Source of the DNA: Desulfobulbaceae bacterium
GTDB taxonomy: Bacteria > Desulfobacterota > Desulfobulbia > Desulfobulbales > Desulfobulbaceae
Direction: 5' to 3'
DNA: 64,000 bases
NCBI GenBank assembly: GCA_003508005.1
Contig: DNUE01000016.1
Coordinates: 46,565 to 110,564, forward strand
The position numbers were made by a program, and so were the translations under genes. Numbering within the stretch: position 1 is the first letter of the stretch; each line of letters opens with the position of its first letter. The notes below the pieces were generated by a model, which ran no database searches, had not been told where the DNA came from, and saw nothing but the letters and a program-made list of their open reading frames with translations. Below, piece after piece: positions 18,265 to 27,052 of this stretch.

Positions 18265-19965
18265 TTAGACGAGCAACATTTCCGTTGTCGCTTTCCCGGC
18301 CGGGACCATCGGGAACACGCCTTCTTCCCGTTCAATGACAAAGTCCATGATCACGAGGTTGTCCGAGGCCAAGGCTTCCTTGATCACCGGCACAACCTCG
18401 GCCTTGGTCTTGGCTCGCAGGCCAACAGCGCCGTAGGCCCTGGCCAGTTCGACAAAGTCGGGGGTAACCTCCATGGGAGTGGCCGAGTAGCGGCGGTTGT
18501 AGAACAGCTCCTGCCACTGGCGGACCATGCCCAGGTAGCCGTTGTTGAGAATGGCCACCTTCACCGGCGCACCCCACTGCTTGGCCGTGGCCAGTTCCTG
18601 GATGTTCATCTGGATGGAGCCGTCGCCGGCGATGTCGATGACCGTGGCGTCCGGAAATGCCAGCTTGGCGCCGATGGCCGCCGGCAGCCCGTAGCCCATG
18701 GTGCCGAGCCCGCCGGAGGTCAACAGGTGTCGCGGTTTATTGAATTTGTAGAATTGGGCCGCCCACATCTGGTTCTGGCCGACCTCGGTGGTGATGATTG
18801 CATCGCCGCCGGTCAGTTCGTGGAGTTGCTGGACAACGTACTGCGGTTTGATCACATCGCCTTTTTCAAGGTAGGTCAGCGGGTGTTTTTTCTGCCAGTC
18901 TGCGATTTCGGCAAGCCAGGGCTGCAGTTTCTCTGCGCTCGTCTTGGGATCGAATTCAGAGGACTTGTCGAACCAGGTGTTCATCGCCTGCAACGCAGCC
19001 CTGCAGTCCGCGACTATGGGGATATCCACCTTGACGTTCTTGCTGATGGAGGTGGGATCGATATCGATATGAATGACTTTGGCGTGCGGGGCAAAAGCGT
19101 CCAGCCGGCCAGTCACCCGGTCATCGAAACGGGCGCCGACCGCAATGAGCAGATCGCTCTTGGCTACGGACATGTTGGCCGCATAACTGCCGTGCATGCC
19201 GAGCATGCCGAGCGACTGTTTGTCGGTGCCAGGAAAGCCGCCCAGGCCCATGAGGGTCATGGTCACCGGTGCGCTAATTTTATGCGCCAGTTCGGTAAGT
19301 TCCTTGCTGGCGTTAGACAGGATGACCCCCCCGCCCACATAGACGACCGGCCGTTTCGCTGCGAGTATCCCCTTGCAGGCCTTCTCGATTTGCCCCGGAT
19401 GGGGTTCGTAGTTCGGCTGGTAGGTCTGCATCTTGATTTTTTTCTTTTCCGGATAGGTGATCATCGAGGCAACCACGTCCTTGGGCAGATCAACGAGCAC
19501 CGGGCCGGGCCGGCCGGTGGCGGCGAGATAAAATGCCTCACGGATGGTCTGCACCAGATCATCAGGGTTGCTGACCAGGTAGTTATGCTTGGTACACGGC
19601 CGGGTAATGCCGACGATATCCACTTCCTGAAAGGCATCGTTGCCGATGAGGGCGGTGGGAACCTGACCGGTGAGCACGACTATCGGAATGGAATCCGCAT
19701 AGGCGGTAGCGATGGCGGTAACTCCGTTGGTGGCGCCTGGACCTGAAGTGAGCAGCGCAACCCCGACATCGCCGGTGGCCCTGGCGTAACCGTCTGCCGC
19801 GTGCACAGCTCCTTGCTCGTGGCGAACCAGGATGTGTTTGATATCTGTGTTGAGCAGTTCATCGTACAGGTCAATGACCGCACCACCCGGAAAGCCGAAA
19901 ATGATGCGGACTCCTTCTTCTTTCAGACACTTGATAATGGCCTGTGCACCTGTCATTTTTGCCAT
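18265..19965 (-). CDS. ilvB: Acetolactate synthase large subunit
   Basis: A 566-aa thiamine-diphosphate enzyme. The N-terminal pyrimidine-binding half has FGFPGGAVIDLYD and RHEQGAVHAADGYAR, and the C-terminal TPP/Mg site is GDGSIQMNIQELATAKQW...NN. It condenses two pyruvates, or pyruvate and 2-oxobutyrate, for valine, leucine and isoleucine. Regulation through IlvN is expected. Confidence 0.96.
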   Translation of the reverse strand: MAKMTGAQAIIKCLKEEGVRIIFGFPGGAVIDLYDELLNTDIKHILVRHEQGAVHAADGYARATGDVGVALLTSGPGATNGVTAIATAYADSIPIVVLTGQVPTALIGNDAFQEVDIVGITRPCTKHNYLVSNPDDLVQTIREAFYLAATGRPGPVLVDLPKDVVASMITYPEKKKIKMQTYQPNYEPHPGQIEKACKGILAAKRPVVYVGGGVILSNASKELTELAHKISAPVTMTLMGLGGFPGTDKQSLGMLGMHGSYAANMSVAKSDLLIAVGARFDDRVTGRLDAFAPHAKVIHIDIDPTSISKNVKVDIPIVADCRAALQAMNTWFDKSSEFDPKTSAEKLQPWLAEIADWQKKHPLTYLEKGDVIKPQYVVQQLHELTGGDAIITTEVGQNQMWAAQFYKFNKPRHLLTSGGLGTMGYGLPAAIGAKLAFPDATVIDIAGDGSIQMNIQELATAKQWGAPVKVAILNNGYLGMVRQWQELFYNRRYSATPMEVTPDFVELARAYGAVGLRAKTKAEVVPVIKEALASDNLVIMDFVIEREEGVFPMVPAGKATTEMLLV

Positions 19966-20315
19966 TGAATTTTTCCTCTTCTGCTTGAATCCATAATGCC
20001 CTTGCTAATATTGAGAATACTGATCATCCGCCATGGCGGTTACAATATTTGCATGGTTTGCCCGCAACAGAATCGCTTTGTAAGCAATTTTGACAACCCA
20101 GGAAATTGCCGCCGCCGTCGACCTGACTGGATTGTAAGTAACCGTACAGGATGAATCTAAAATAATAAAATTGATATTATATCCTGTCAAGCAGGAAAGA
20201 CGCATCCTGAAAATAATAATTTTTACTGAAAGGCGAAAGGTTTGTTTCTGTCCCCGTTAGGGGGAAACTGAGCGGGAGGGTCCTTTGCAATCGGAGTAAT
20301 AATGGGATAAAATAA
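19966..20315. other. ilvB upstream region without a convincing gene
   Basis: 350 bp. It holds copy 2 of the dispersed repeat (20017-20068), including the palindrome CCGCCATGGCGG. A 66-codon minus-strand reading (20005-20205) spans this repeat. It has no run of Ile, Leu or Val codons that would make an ilv leader peptide convincing. No T-box was recognised. Confidence 0.5.
20017..20068 (-). repeat. Dispersed 53-bp intergenic repeat, copy 2 (diverged)
   Basis: It aligns to 10178-10230 and 39090-39142 with one single-base gap; GGCAAACC, TATTGTAA and TGGCGGATGATCAGTAT are the clearest shared blocks. It lies in the upstream region of ilvB. Confidence 0.5.
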
Positions 20316-20909
20316 TTACTTCTTTTCCTGAAATGCGGCAGACTTGTCGACCATATCCGAGACAGGGGTCCCGTCCGGTCCTCTGGCGTCGGGGTTGATC
20401 AGCAGCAACTCCTTCCATGCCTTCAACGCCTCCCCGATTTTGCCCAGATCGTAGTACATGACGATACCCTTGTTGTACAGGGCCTGCTCGAAACCGGGAC
20501 TGACCACTAGGGCTTGGTTGAAGGTCTCAACTGCTTTGTCCGGCTGACCGCTGTGACGGTACATGACCCCCAGGTCTGTGAGAACGGATGGATTTCCAGG
20601 GACGATTGCCAGGGATCTGGAGTAGGCTTCAATGGCTTTTTTCTCCTGGTCGGTGTCATAATAGGCGTTGCCGAGTCGGGTCCAGGCTTCCACGCTGTTC
20701 GGATTCTCTTTCACCGCCAGTTCAAGGGAGGCTATCGCTTGCAGCAACTGTTCCTGCTTCGAGGGCTCCATGCTCTGCTGGACCGTCTGGCGAACGGTTT
20801 GGGGTGTCCGGTCACTGTAGAATATTCCCAGGAGAAAGCCTGCCAGCAGAGAGGCCGTGATGCAAATGTAGAGGGTCTGTTTCGAGACCCCGTTTCCGGA
20901 TTCTGCCAC
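20316..20909 (-). CDS. Membrane-anchored TPR protein
   Basis: A 197-aa protein with a single N-terminal membrane helix (ICITASLLAGFLLGIFY, residues about 11-28), a Gln-rich linker and about three TPR units between residues 58 and 165 (AWTRLGNAYYDTDQEKKAIE, VLTDLGVMYRHSGQPDKAVE, ALYNKGIVMYYDLGKIGEAL). It most likely acts as a protein-binding scaffold at the periplasmic face. Its partner is unknown; similar proteins are linked to cytochrome biogenesis, but nothing here shows that. Confidence 0.8.
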   Translation of the reverse strand: MAESGNGVSKQTLYICITASLLAGFLLGIFYSDRTPQTVRQTVQQSMEPSKQEQLLQAIASLELAVKENPNSVEAWTRLGNAYYDTDQEKKAIEAYSRSLAIVPGNPSVLTDLGVMYRHSGQPDKAVETFNQALVVSPGFEQALYNKGIVMYYDLGKIGEALKAWKELLLINPDARGPDGTPVSDMVDKSAAFQEKK

Positions 20910-20975
20910 TCTTGCTCTCCGTAGGTGTTGCGCTTGTCCTGGTGCGGAATCAGAGACGACTAATTTCTTGTCGGG

Positions 20976-21371
20976 TCAGAACGACTCAAGGATTTTCTTC
21001 ACAGTTTCTCCCTCGGTCGAAGATCCGAAGTGGGCCATGATCGGCCGCATGGCCTGCATTTTGTTTTTCAACTGGGAAAAATTAATATTGGCGGCGATCC
21101 AGGCGCGAATCTCTTCCTCACTGGCCTGGCGGGGCAGGTAGGACTCGATGATTTCCAGGTAGGGTGAAGTGGCCTGGCCGGTCCGCTCCAGGGTTTCCCG
21201 CTCCGATTTGCTCAGTTTGCGGATGATTGCCACTATCTCGGCATCGTCCAGTACCTTTTTCCCTTGGCGCTGAAATTCGCCAAGCATGACCCGAAGCGCC
21301 GAGATTCTGACCTCATCTTTGCCCTTCATCGCCTTCTTCAGGTCGTCGTGGATGGAATTCTGAAGGTCCAT
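20976..21371 (-). CDS. GatB/YqeY-domain protein
   Basis: From the ATG at 21371 the protein has 131 aa and starts MDLQNSIHDDLKKAMKGKDE, the usual YqeY start; a start 57 bp further up is less likely. The fold is that of the tRNA-binding tail of GatB amidotransferase, but the stand-alone protein has no firm function. It sits between the TPR gene and two tRNA genes. Confidence 0.88.
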   Translation of the reverse strand: MDLQNSIHDDLKKAMKGKDEVRISALRVMLGEFQRQGKKVLDDAEIVAIIRKLSKSERETLERTGQATSPYLEIIESYLPRQASEEEIRAWIAANINFSQLKNKMQAMRPIMAHFGSSTEGETVKKILESF

Positions 21372-21430
21372 GGCTTTCTCTCCGTGAAAGAAAAACGGGA
21401 GCAGACAAAGCCCCCGTTTGATCATCATGA

Positions 21431-21505
21431 TGGTGGGCGATACTGGGTTTGAACCAGTGACCCCTGCCGTGTGAAGGCAGTGCTCTCCCGCTGAGCTAAT
21501 CGCCC
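21431..21505 (-). tRNA. tRNA-Val (anticodon CAC)
   Basis: 75 nt folding as a full cloverleaf: acceptor GGGCGAT/ATCGCCC, D-arm GCTC...GAGC, anticodon stem CTGCC/GGCAG with loop TTCACAC, T-arm ACTGG-TTCAAAC-CCAGT. The 3' CCA is encoded. Anticodon CAC reads GUG. Confidence 0.95.
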
Positions 21506-21620
21506 TTAACTGTTTTGAAATAATAGTTCATTCGCCGGAGCGAGTCAACGTTCCTGCAGGTTCTTATTGTAAAAAAAAGGAAGGAGGGAGCATGAAGTAT
21601 AGATAACTATTTTCTAAAAC

Positions 21621-21697
21621 TGGTGGGCGAAGCGGGATTCGAACCCGCGACCTTTGGCTTCGGAGGCCAACACTCTATCCAGCTGAGCTATCCGCCC
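21621..21697 (-). tRNA. tRNA-Arg (anticodon CCG)
   Basis: 77 nt cloverleaf: acceptor GGGCGGA/TTCGCCC with a wobble pair, anticodon stem TTGGC/GCCAA with loop CTCCGAA, T-arm GCGGG-TTCGAAT-CCCGC and encoded CCA. Anticodon CCG reads CGG. It lies about 115 bp from tRNA-Val in the same direction. Confidence 0.95.
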
Positions 21698-22233
21698 ACT
21701 CGTTGTGATTTACGTGTAAATTTGTCTAATTAGCTGTTTGTATCCGGTTCCCGCAAGTCGAGTTGACCTGCCAGGAGTATACCCTGAAAACAACATTTTG
21801 TTTCCACATAGTTTCCACCTGGGAGACCACATAATCTCCAATGGAATCCGGAAAACAGCTGTTTATTAGGAGTCTAAGACACATTACACTTCATTGCATC
21901 TCCTCCCAATCAAAAGCCGCGGGTTCAAATCCCGCCATATTTCCTCCAACCCTGGAGAAATTCCCGATGGTAATCTCTCGAAGGTGTCAGAAATGTCGGC
22001 ACGATAATACGCGCAAGCACCATAAATGTCAATGTTGTTCCTTCCCGCTGTCTCAGGTGTAATTTCAGGAAAATAATTCCTTCCTTACGGTATTTCAAGT
22101 TCGCAGTATCCCGCCAGCTCGTGGAATGCTTCGCCGGGTGACAGATACACGGTGGAATTGACTTGAAAAGCATCGTGAATTCATATAGTCTGCTTATTAT
22201 TTCGATTACTATGGATAGAAACGTGAAGAATCT
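21698..22233. other. Intergenic region beside the tRNA pair
   Basis: About 535 bp without a supported gene. It contains the T-arm fragment at 21916-21950 and a short tandem GTTTCCACATAGTTTCCACC near 21800. Nothing else was recognised. Confidence 0.5.
21916..21950 (+). other. Isolated tRNA-like T-arm fragment (possible att scar)
   Basis: GCCGCGGGTTCAAATCCCGCC forms a perfect tRNA T-arm, followed shortly by TCCTCCA. The rest of a tRNA is missing upstream. The strand is opposite to the two nearby tRNAs. Such fragments are left when an element that integrates in tRNA or tmRNA 3' ends is lost or decays. No integrase is seen. Confidence 0.4.
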
Positions 22234-23181
22234 ATGAAGCCGCCACCAGACGCTATTGACCCACGCTGTCTTGATTCCATTGTATTCTCTCAAGTTCTTG
22301 ACATGGTGGATATCGGACTGGTGATTCTGGATCGCGGATTGCGTGTGCGGTATTGGAACCGTTGGATGCAACAGCACAGCGGAATCGGGCCTGATCGAAT
22401 TCTTGGGTCTTCTCTTTGCGATATTTTCCCTAACTTAAATCGTCCCCGCTTTTTGAGTAATTGTCAGACGGTTTTCACGTTTGGTAATTTCTGTTTCTTT
22501 TCCCAAAAGTTGCACAACTATTTGTTTCCTTTTAAGCCGATCAGTTCTTTTGATTCCGATTTTAAGCATATGCAGCAGAGCTGCACGATGGGACCGTTGC
22601 GTAATGAAAAAGGTGAAATTACCGATCTGTTCATCTCCGTGCATGATATGACCGAATCGGTCAGTTTCGAACAGAAGTTGATAGCCCTCAATATGATTGA
22701 TTCGCTTACCGGTGTGCATAACCGGAGATGTTTTGAAGCGCATCTCAAGGAAGAGGTGGAGCGTCATAAACGGTATGGTCATCCCTTGAGTTTGATCATG
22801 TTTGACATCGATTACTTCAAGCAGGTCAACGACACTTATGGCCACCAATGCGGTGATTATATTTTGCGGGAGATTGCCGAATTAATCAACAATTCAATTC
22901 GCAGCGAAGACAGGCTGGCTCGATACGGCGGCGAAGAATTCTGTTGCATATTGCCGGAAACTACGTTGGAAGCCGCTGCAATTCTTGCCGAACGGTTAAG
23001 GAAAAAAATCGCCGATCATGTTTTCGAGTACGAGCAAGACCGTGTCCGACTCACCATCAGCCTGGGCGTTTCTGCTATGAATTTGAACACAACGACGGCC
23101 GATGCCCTCCTGAAAAACGCCGATGATGGCCTGTATTCGGCTAAAAACAGAGGCCGCAACCAAATTGAAGTCACGCCCTGA
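22234..23181 (+). CDS. PAS-GGDEF diguanylate cyclase
   Basis: A 315-aa protein. An N-terminal PAS-like sensor (VDIGLVILDRGLRVRYWNRWM onward, residues 20-140) is followed by a GGDEF domain with ARYGGEEFCCIL, an active-type GG(D/E)EF site, and MFDIDYFKQVNDTYGHQCGD. There is no membrane helix, so it is cytosolic. It makes cyclic di-GMP from GTP. The next two genes, a receiver protein and CheC, are close on the same strand. A c-di-GMP riboswitch is also present in this window at 58908-59003. Confidence 0.92.
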   Translation: MKPPPDAIDPRCLDSIVFSQVLDMVDIGLVILDRGLRVRYWNRWMQQHSGIGPDRILGSSLCDIFPNLNRPRFLSNCQTVFTFGNFCFFSQKLHNYLFPFKPISSFDSDFKHMQQSCTMGPLRNEKGEITDLFISVHDMTESVSFEQKLIALNMIDSLTGVHNRRCFEAHLKEEVERHKRYGHPLSLIMFDIDYFKQVNDTYGHQCGDYILREIAELINNSIRSEDRLARYGGEEFCCILPETTLEAAAILAERLRKKIADHVFEYEQDRVRLTISLGVSAMNLNTTTADALLKNADDGLYSAKNRGRNQIEVTP

Positions 23182-23264
23182 TTGAAAGTTTATTGGAGAA
23201 GTGGATGTTGATGAAGAAGCTGAGCATTCAGGACAGGAAGGTATAGTTCCCTTTGAGGCAGATC

Positions 23265-23645
23265 ATGATAAAAAAGATACTGATTGTTGATGATTCGCCT
23301 ATTTCCATTAGAATTATCAAGTGCTGCATCCCCAAGGATCGCGACTTTGAATTTTTTGATGCCGCAGATGGCCGGATCGGCGTGGAAATGTTCAAGCAAA
23401 TCAAGCCGGATCTGACCTTTATGGATTTGACCATGCCGGTGATGAACGGTTTTGAAGCCCTGCAGGAAATTATTCAATTCGATTCCCGGGCAATGGTGGT
23501 AATTGCCACCGCTGATGTTCAGAGTAAGGCCATCGAGCGTGCCCATGAGCTTGGCGCTTTTTCCGTTGTCAAAAAACCGCCGACCAGGGAAAATATCGCC
23601 GCTGCGATTTCCGGCGTTGAATCAGCGCTCGCGAAACGGAGATAA
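23265..23645 (+). CDS. Single-domain response regulator (CheY-like)
   Basis: 126 aa from the ATG at 23265, which has GAGG 7 bp upstream. The acidic pair is in KILIVDDSP, the phospho-Asp in LTFMDLTMP, the Thr in VVIATAD and the Lys in VVKKPPTRE. It carries no output domain. It is followed after 3 bp by a CheC-type phosphatase gene, which fits a phospho-signal relay to a motility or c-di-GMP output. Confidence 0.92.
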   Translation: MIKKILIVDDSPISIRIIKCCIPKDRDFEFFDAADGRIGVEMFKQIKPDLTFMDLTMPVMNGFEALQEIIQFDSRAMVVIATADVQSKAIERAHELGAFSVVKKPPTRENIAAAISGVESALAKRR

Positions 23646-23648
23646 ATA

Positions 23649-24293
23649 ATGAGTTCGGCCAATCAAGAATTAATGATCACTGCGGAAGAAACCGATATTC
23701 TCCAGGAAATCATGAACATTGCCTTTGGCCGCGCGGCGTCTGATCTTGCCGAGCATATCGACATATTTGTTATTCTCAGCGTTCCGTATATCAAGCTGCT
23801 CCGTCTCTCTGACCTTCCGCCCTATATCAACTCAGAGATTAAGGAGTATAAAAAGGTAACTTTGGTTGAACAGAACTTCTGGGGAAAATTCAAAGGCAGC
23901 GCCTTTCTGGTTTTTCCGGCGGATAGCGGTAAAAACATCCTGTCCCTGCTCGACGGCTCCGATGAATACTTTGAATCTGACCGGATCAATGAGCTGGAAA
24001 AAGAGGCGGTTCGCGAAGTCGGCAACATTCTAATCGGAGCCTGCATCGGTAAGATCGCCGAACTCCTGGGGGATTTCATCACCTATTCGCCGCCCCGCGT
24101 GGCGGTGGAGAGAAGTCAGTGCGGCATTATATCTGACAGCCTTGTTGCAGATGACAACCTGGCGATTGTCTTAAGGACTGTTTTTGAATTTAATGATAAA
24201 AACATTTGTGGCTATCTTTTCATCGTCACGAGCGAAGAATCCTTTGCCTGGTTAAAAACGGCTCTGCATAATTTTCTGGATCAGTACGAGTAA
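23649..24293 (+). CDS. cheC: CheC-family phosphatase
   Basis: A 214-aa protein with the two family helices EIMNIAFGRAASDLAEHI near residue 17 and EVGNILIGACIGKIAELL near 118. The Glu and Asn of the E-x2-N pattern are present in both, which suggests two CheY-P phosphatase sites. It is 3 bp from the CheY-like gene, so that protein is the likely substrate. Confidence 0.88.
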   Translation: MSSANQELMITAEETDILQEIMNIAFGRAASDLAEHIDIFVILSVPYIKLLRLSDLPPYINSEIKEYKKVTLVEQNFWGKFKGSAFLVFPADSGKNILSLLDGSDEYFESDRINELEKEAVREVGNILIGACIGKIAELLGDFITYSPPRVAVERSQCGIISDSLVADDNLAIVLRTVFEFNDKNICGYLFIVTSEESFAWLKTALHNFLDQYE

Positions 24294-24546
24294 TCCTTTA
24301 TTTCATGCGGACACAGGGAAGGCTGGAAGCTTGTTCCCGTCCATCGTATTCTTCGCCGATTCCCTTGTCCGTTTGCCCTGTTTTCGGATTGTAGCAGGCA
24401 TATGCAAATTCTCTATCCCCGTTGAACGATACATTTCTGCGCAGGAAGATGGAGCATTGCGGAAGAGTATCCAGGCAGGCGCTTGTTGCGGTGACGGGCA
24501 AGAGGAATTGGAGAACTTTGCTCATATGGGACTGAAATCCTGAAGA

Positions 24547-24984
24547 ATGACAATGACATTAAGGGAAGAAATACAGGCAATCGTCAAGGCGGTGCCGGCG
24601 GCATTGACTGAGCGCAAAGACCTGTTCAGCTTTTCATATGTTGTGGCCGAACGGAAGGCATTTCTGTGCAAGCAGAAGCTGGTCTACTCCGCGAAAATCC
24701 GTATCGATGACCTCAACAAAGAGCTTCATTTTTCCGAAATGCTCAAGGAAACGGGTTTTGGCCTGGGCGGCGGTAATGACGGCGATACTATGAGCCCCGG
24801 GCTTGGCTTCAGGAAATCCGTTTACAAGACCGGTTTGGGGCCGAGGCTGGAAACAATTGAGGAGCTTTCCTCCTTTTTCGGCAAAAAATACAGCTACACC
24901 TTTGCTTTCGCCTTGATCAGGGAACGCATCAAGGCCGCGGCAACGAATGCTCGATATCGTTTCGTTTACAAGCTCATCCAGTAG
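24547..24984 (+). CDS. Conserved hypothetical protein
   Basis: A 145-aa protein, no signal peptide or membrane helix. It is rich in aromatic and charged residues with a glycine-rich stretch GFGLGGGNDGD in the middle and a C-terminal half that contains FGKKYSYTFAFALIRERIKAA. No catalytic motif was recognised. It follows the cheC group after a 253-bp gap with no convincing gene. A real gene is inferred from its length, codon use and likely ATG starts at 24547 or 24553. Confidence 0.6.
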   Translation: MTMTLREEIQAIVKAVPAALTERKDLFSFSYVVAERKAFLCKQKLVYSAKIRIDDLNKELHFSEMLKETGFGLGGGNDGDTMSPGLGFRKSVYKTGLGPRLETIEELSSFFGKKYSYTFAFALIRERIKAAATNARYRFVYKLIQ

Positions 24985-25046
24985 CAAAGGGATGCATACG
25001 ATGACAAGGAACCTTGGCGGATCAACAGCTCTTCAGCACCTTGAAT

Positions 25047-25094
25047 GAAAAAAACAGGAGGGGAAATTTTCTTGTACAAATTCCGCCCCCCTGT
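25047..25094 (-). terminator. Terminator of the ferredoxin gene
   Basis: On the minus strand, ACAGGGGGGCGGAATTT pairs with AAATTTCCCCTCCTGT and is followed by TTTTTTT. It lies about 40 bp after the ferredoxin stop. Confidence 0.75.
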
Positions 25095-25135
25095 TGACTT
25101 GCGTAAATCGATCCCGGTTTCCGCCGGGAAGAGAA

Positions 25136-25321
25136 TTACACTTCGGTAACCGTGATCGCCCCTGTCGGGCAGACCTCGACGCAGGTCTCGCAGCCCAGGC
25201 ACTCATCCATGTTCACCGGCTCGGCCTTGCCGTCAACCAGTTCTAAGACCTGGGCAGGGCAGGCGTTTACACATTCAGAGTCACCGTTGCATTTATCTTT
25301 GTCCACCACTACATCAAACAT
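25136..25321 (-). CDS. Small ferredoxin with one Asp-substituted cluster motif
   Basis: 61 aa. The second motif CLGCETCVEVCP is a normal [4Fe-4S] set. The first, CNGDSECVNACP, has Asp where the second Cys normally stands. Asp-ligated or 3Fe/4Fe interconvertible clusters are known in Pyrococcus furiosus ferredoxin and Desulfovibrio africanus ferredoxin III. It most likely serves as a low-potential electron carrier in the cytoplasm. It is a single-gene unit with its own terminator. Which enzymes it serves is not shown. Confidence 0.9.
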   Translation of the reverse strand: MFDVVVDKDKCNGDSECVNACPAQVLELVDGKAEPVNMDECLGCETCVEVCPTGAITVTEV

Positions 25322-25948
25322 GACATACCTCCCTCGTTCTGTTTTGCTTTAAAGCCTTGGTAACAAACTCCTTGTGGAGTATTTTTTAACATGGGGCGAC
25401 GTTATCGCGTCTCCCCAAGATGTTCATCCCTTCTATTTGGCGCCGCTTAGCCATGCTTACGGCTATTTTCATTTTCCTGGCCCAGGTATTTTTTATTAGG
25501 GGCCGCTCCCGCAGGAATTGATCAACTGCCCTGGCATCCGATGGGTTCGCGCCGGACGATTGAGATGACGCTCACTTTCCCAACCTGTCCATTTTCCTGT
25601 TCGACCAGTGAATACAAGCAGCAGTGGCTGAAACGATCTTGTCTCTATCGCTTCAGCTTTTCTGAGTTCTCTGGTCAGGATGGAATAGTACCCAAAAAAA
25701 ATATAACACCTCTTCTAACATATTGAAATTTTTTCTGCCACGTTTTGCTGATAAAGTCATCAAAGAACATATGCACAAAATAAATAACAAGGATGCCGTT
25801 GTCAGAAGGATTTTTTGACATTCCCCTTCCGTTTGTTCATGGTGGAATCTCCTGTCAGGGTGAAGAGCTCATTTTCAGACTATGTGGCTAATCTCTCTGG
25901 ATAAGTGCGACACGAACAGTCAGGAATGAGATCGCCCTCCACGGCAGG
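25322..25948. other. 627-bp region without a supported gene
   Basis: It contains a short hairpin ACTCC-TTGT-GGAGT followed by ATTTTTT at about 25365-25386 (plus strand) that could end an unseen small transcript. A 61-codon reading at 25541-25726 shows no family features. The upstream signals of the ferredoxin gene also lie here. Confidence 0.5.
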
Positions 25949-26962
25949 TCAGCGGTAACCGTCTGGATTGTTCGACTGCCAGCGCCAGGTGTCCGTGCAC
26001 ATGGCGTCGAGGCCGCGTCTCGCCCGCCAGCCGAGCTCTTTTTCAGCAAGGCCGGGATCAGCGTAGCAGCAGGCGATGTCTCCCGGTCGGCGGGAGGTGA
26101 TGCGGTAGGGTATTTTCTTGCCGCTGGCCCGGGCAAAAGCGGCGATCATCTCCAGCACGCTGCAACCGCGTCCGGTGCCCAGGTTGAAGGTCGCCACCCC
26201 TGGGTTTTGCGTCAGTTTTTCCAGGGCCTTGAGATGACCCAGGGCCAGGTCGACCACATGGATATAGTCGCGGACCCCGGTGCCGTCGGGCGTATCGTAA
26301 TCATTGCCGAATACCGACAGGGTCTGCAGTTTGCCCACCGCCACCTGGGAGATAAAGGGCATGAGGTTATTGGGGATGCCGTTCGGGTCCTCGCCGATCT
26401 CTCCGCTTTCGTGCGCGCCCACCGGGTTGAAGTACCGAAGCAGGGCCACGTTCCAGGACGGGTCCGCTGTGTGCAGATCGCGCAGAATCTCCTCGATGAA
26501 CAACTTGGTCCGGCCATAGGGATTGGTGCAGGCGAGCGGAAAATCCTCGCGGATGGGAACGCTCTTCGGATGGCCATAGACCGTGGCCGAGGAACTGAAG
26601 ACCATATTTTTGACATTGCATTCCTGCATCACCTGGCAGAGGTTAAGGGTGCCGGTGATGTTGTTCCGGTAGTAGAGAAGGGGCTTGGCCACAGACTCGC
26701 CAACCGCCTTCAGCCCGGCAAAATGAATGACCGCCGTTGCATCGTCGCAGACCGCGAAGATACGCTCCAACTCATCCCGGTCCAGCAGGTCGGTCTCGAA
26801 CAGGGCGATGGGTCTTCCGGTCAGCTTTTCCACCCGCTGGAGGGACTCTTCGCATGAATTGCTCAGGTTGTCGATTACTGTGACCTGGTGCCCGGCGTTG
26901 AGCAACTCCAGGCAGGTGTGGCTGCCAATATACCCGGCCCCGCCGGTGACGATGATATGCAT
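25949..26962 (-). CDS. galE: UDP-glucose 4-epimerase
   Basis: From the ATG at 26962 (AGGAGCACAG just upstream) the protein has 337 aa. The Rossmann motif is [11 protein letters not shown] and the catalytic Tyr/Lys pair is in [20 protein letters not shown] supplies the Ser. It interconverts UDP-glucose and UDP-galactose for surface polysaccharide or galactose use. Confidence 0.95.
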   Translation of the reverse strand: MHIIVTGGAGYIGSHTCLELLNAGHQVTVIDNLSNSCEESLQRVEKLTGRPIALFETDLLDRDELERIFAVCDDATAVIHFAGLKAVGESVAKPLLYYRNNITGTLNLCQVMQECNVKNMVFSSSATVYGHPKSVPIREDFPLACTNPYGRTKLFIEEILRDLHTADPSWNVALLRYFNPVGAHESGEIGEDPNGIPNNLMPFISQVAVGKLQTLSVFGNDYDTPDGTGVRDYIHVVDLALGHLKALEKLTQNPGVATFNLGTGRGCSVLEMIAAFARASGKKIPYRITSRRPGDIACCYADPGLAEKELGWRARRGLDAMCTDTWRWQSNNPDGYR

Positions 26963-27052
26963 CTGTGCTCCTGCTCCTGAGGATAATATGAATGTGATCA
27001 AGAGAAACGGATCAAAGTTCTTTTGTCAAAGCTATTTTATTGTCCGGATTCA

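Noticed and set aside
20005..20205. Leader peptide for ilvB attenuation
   Set aside because: The frame covers a dispersed repeat, lacks a run of Ile/Leu/Val codons and no terminator-antiterminator pair was found.
24331..24543. Small gene between cheC and the conserved hypothetical
   Set aside because: No ribosome site and unusual composition for a protein; no family features.
25541..25726. 61-codon reading upstream of galE
   Set aside because: No ribosome site and no recognisable feature; likely chance.
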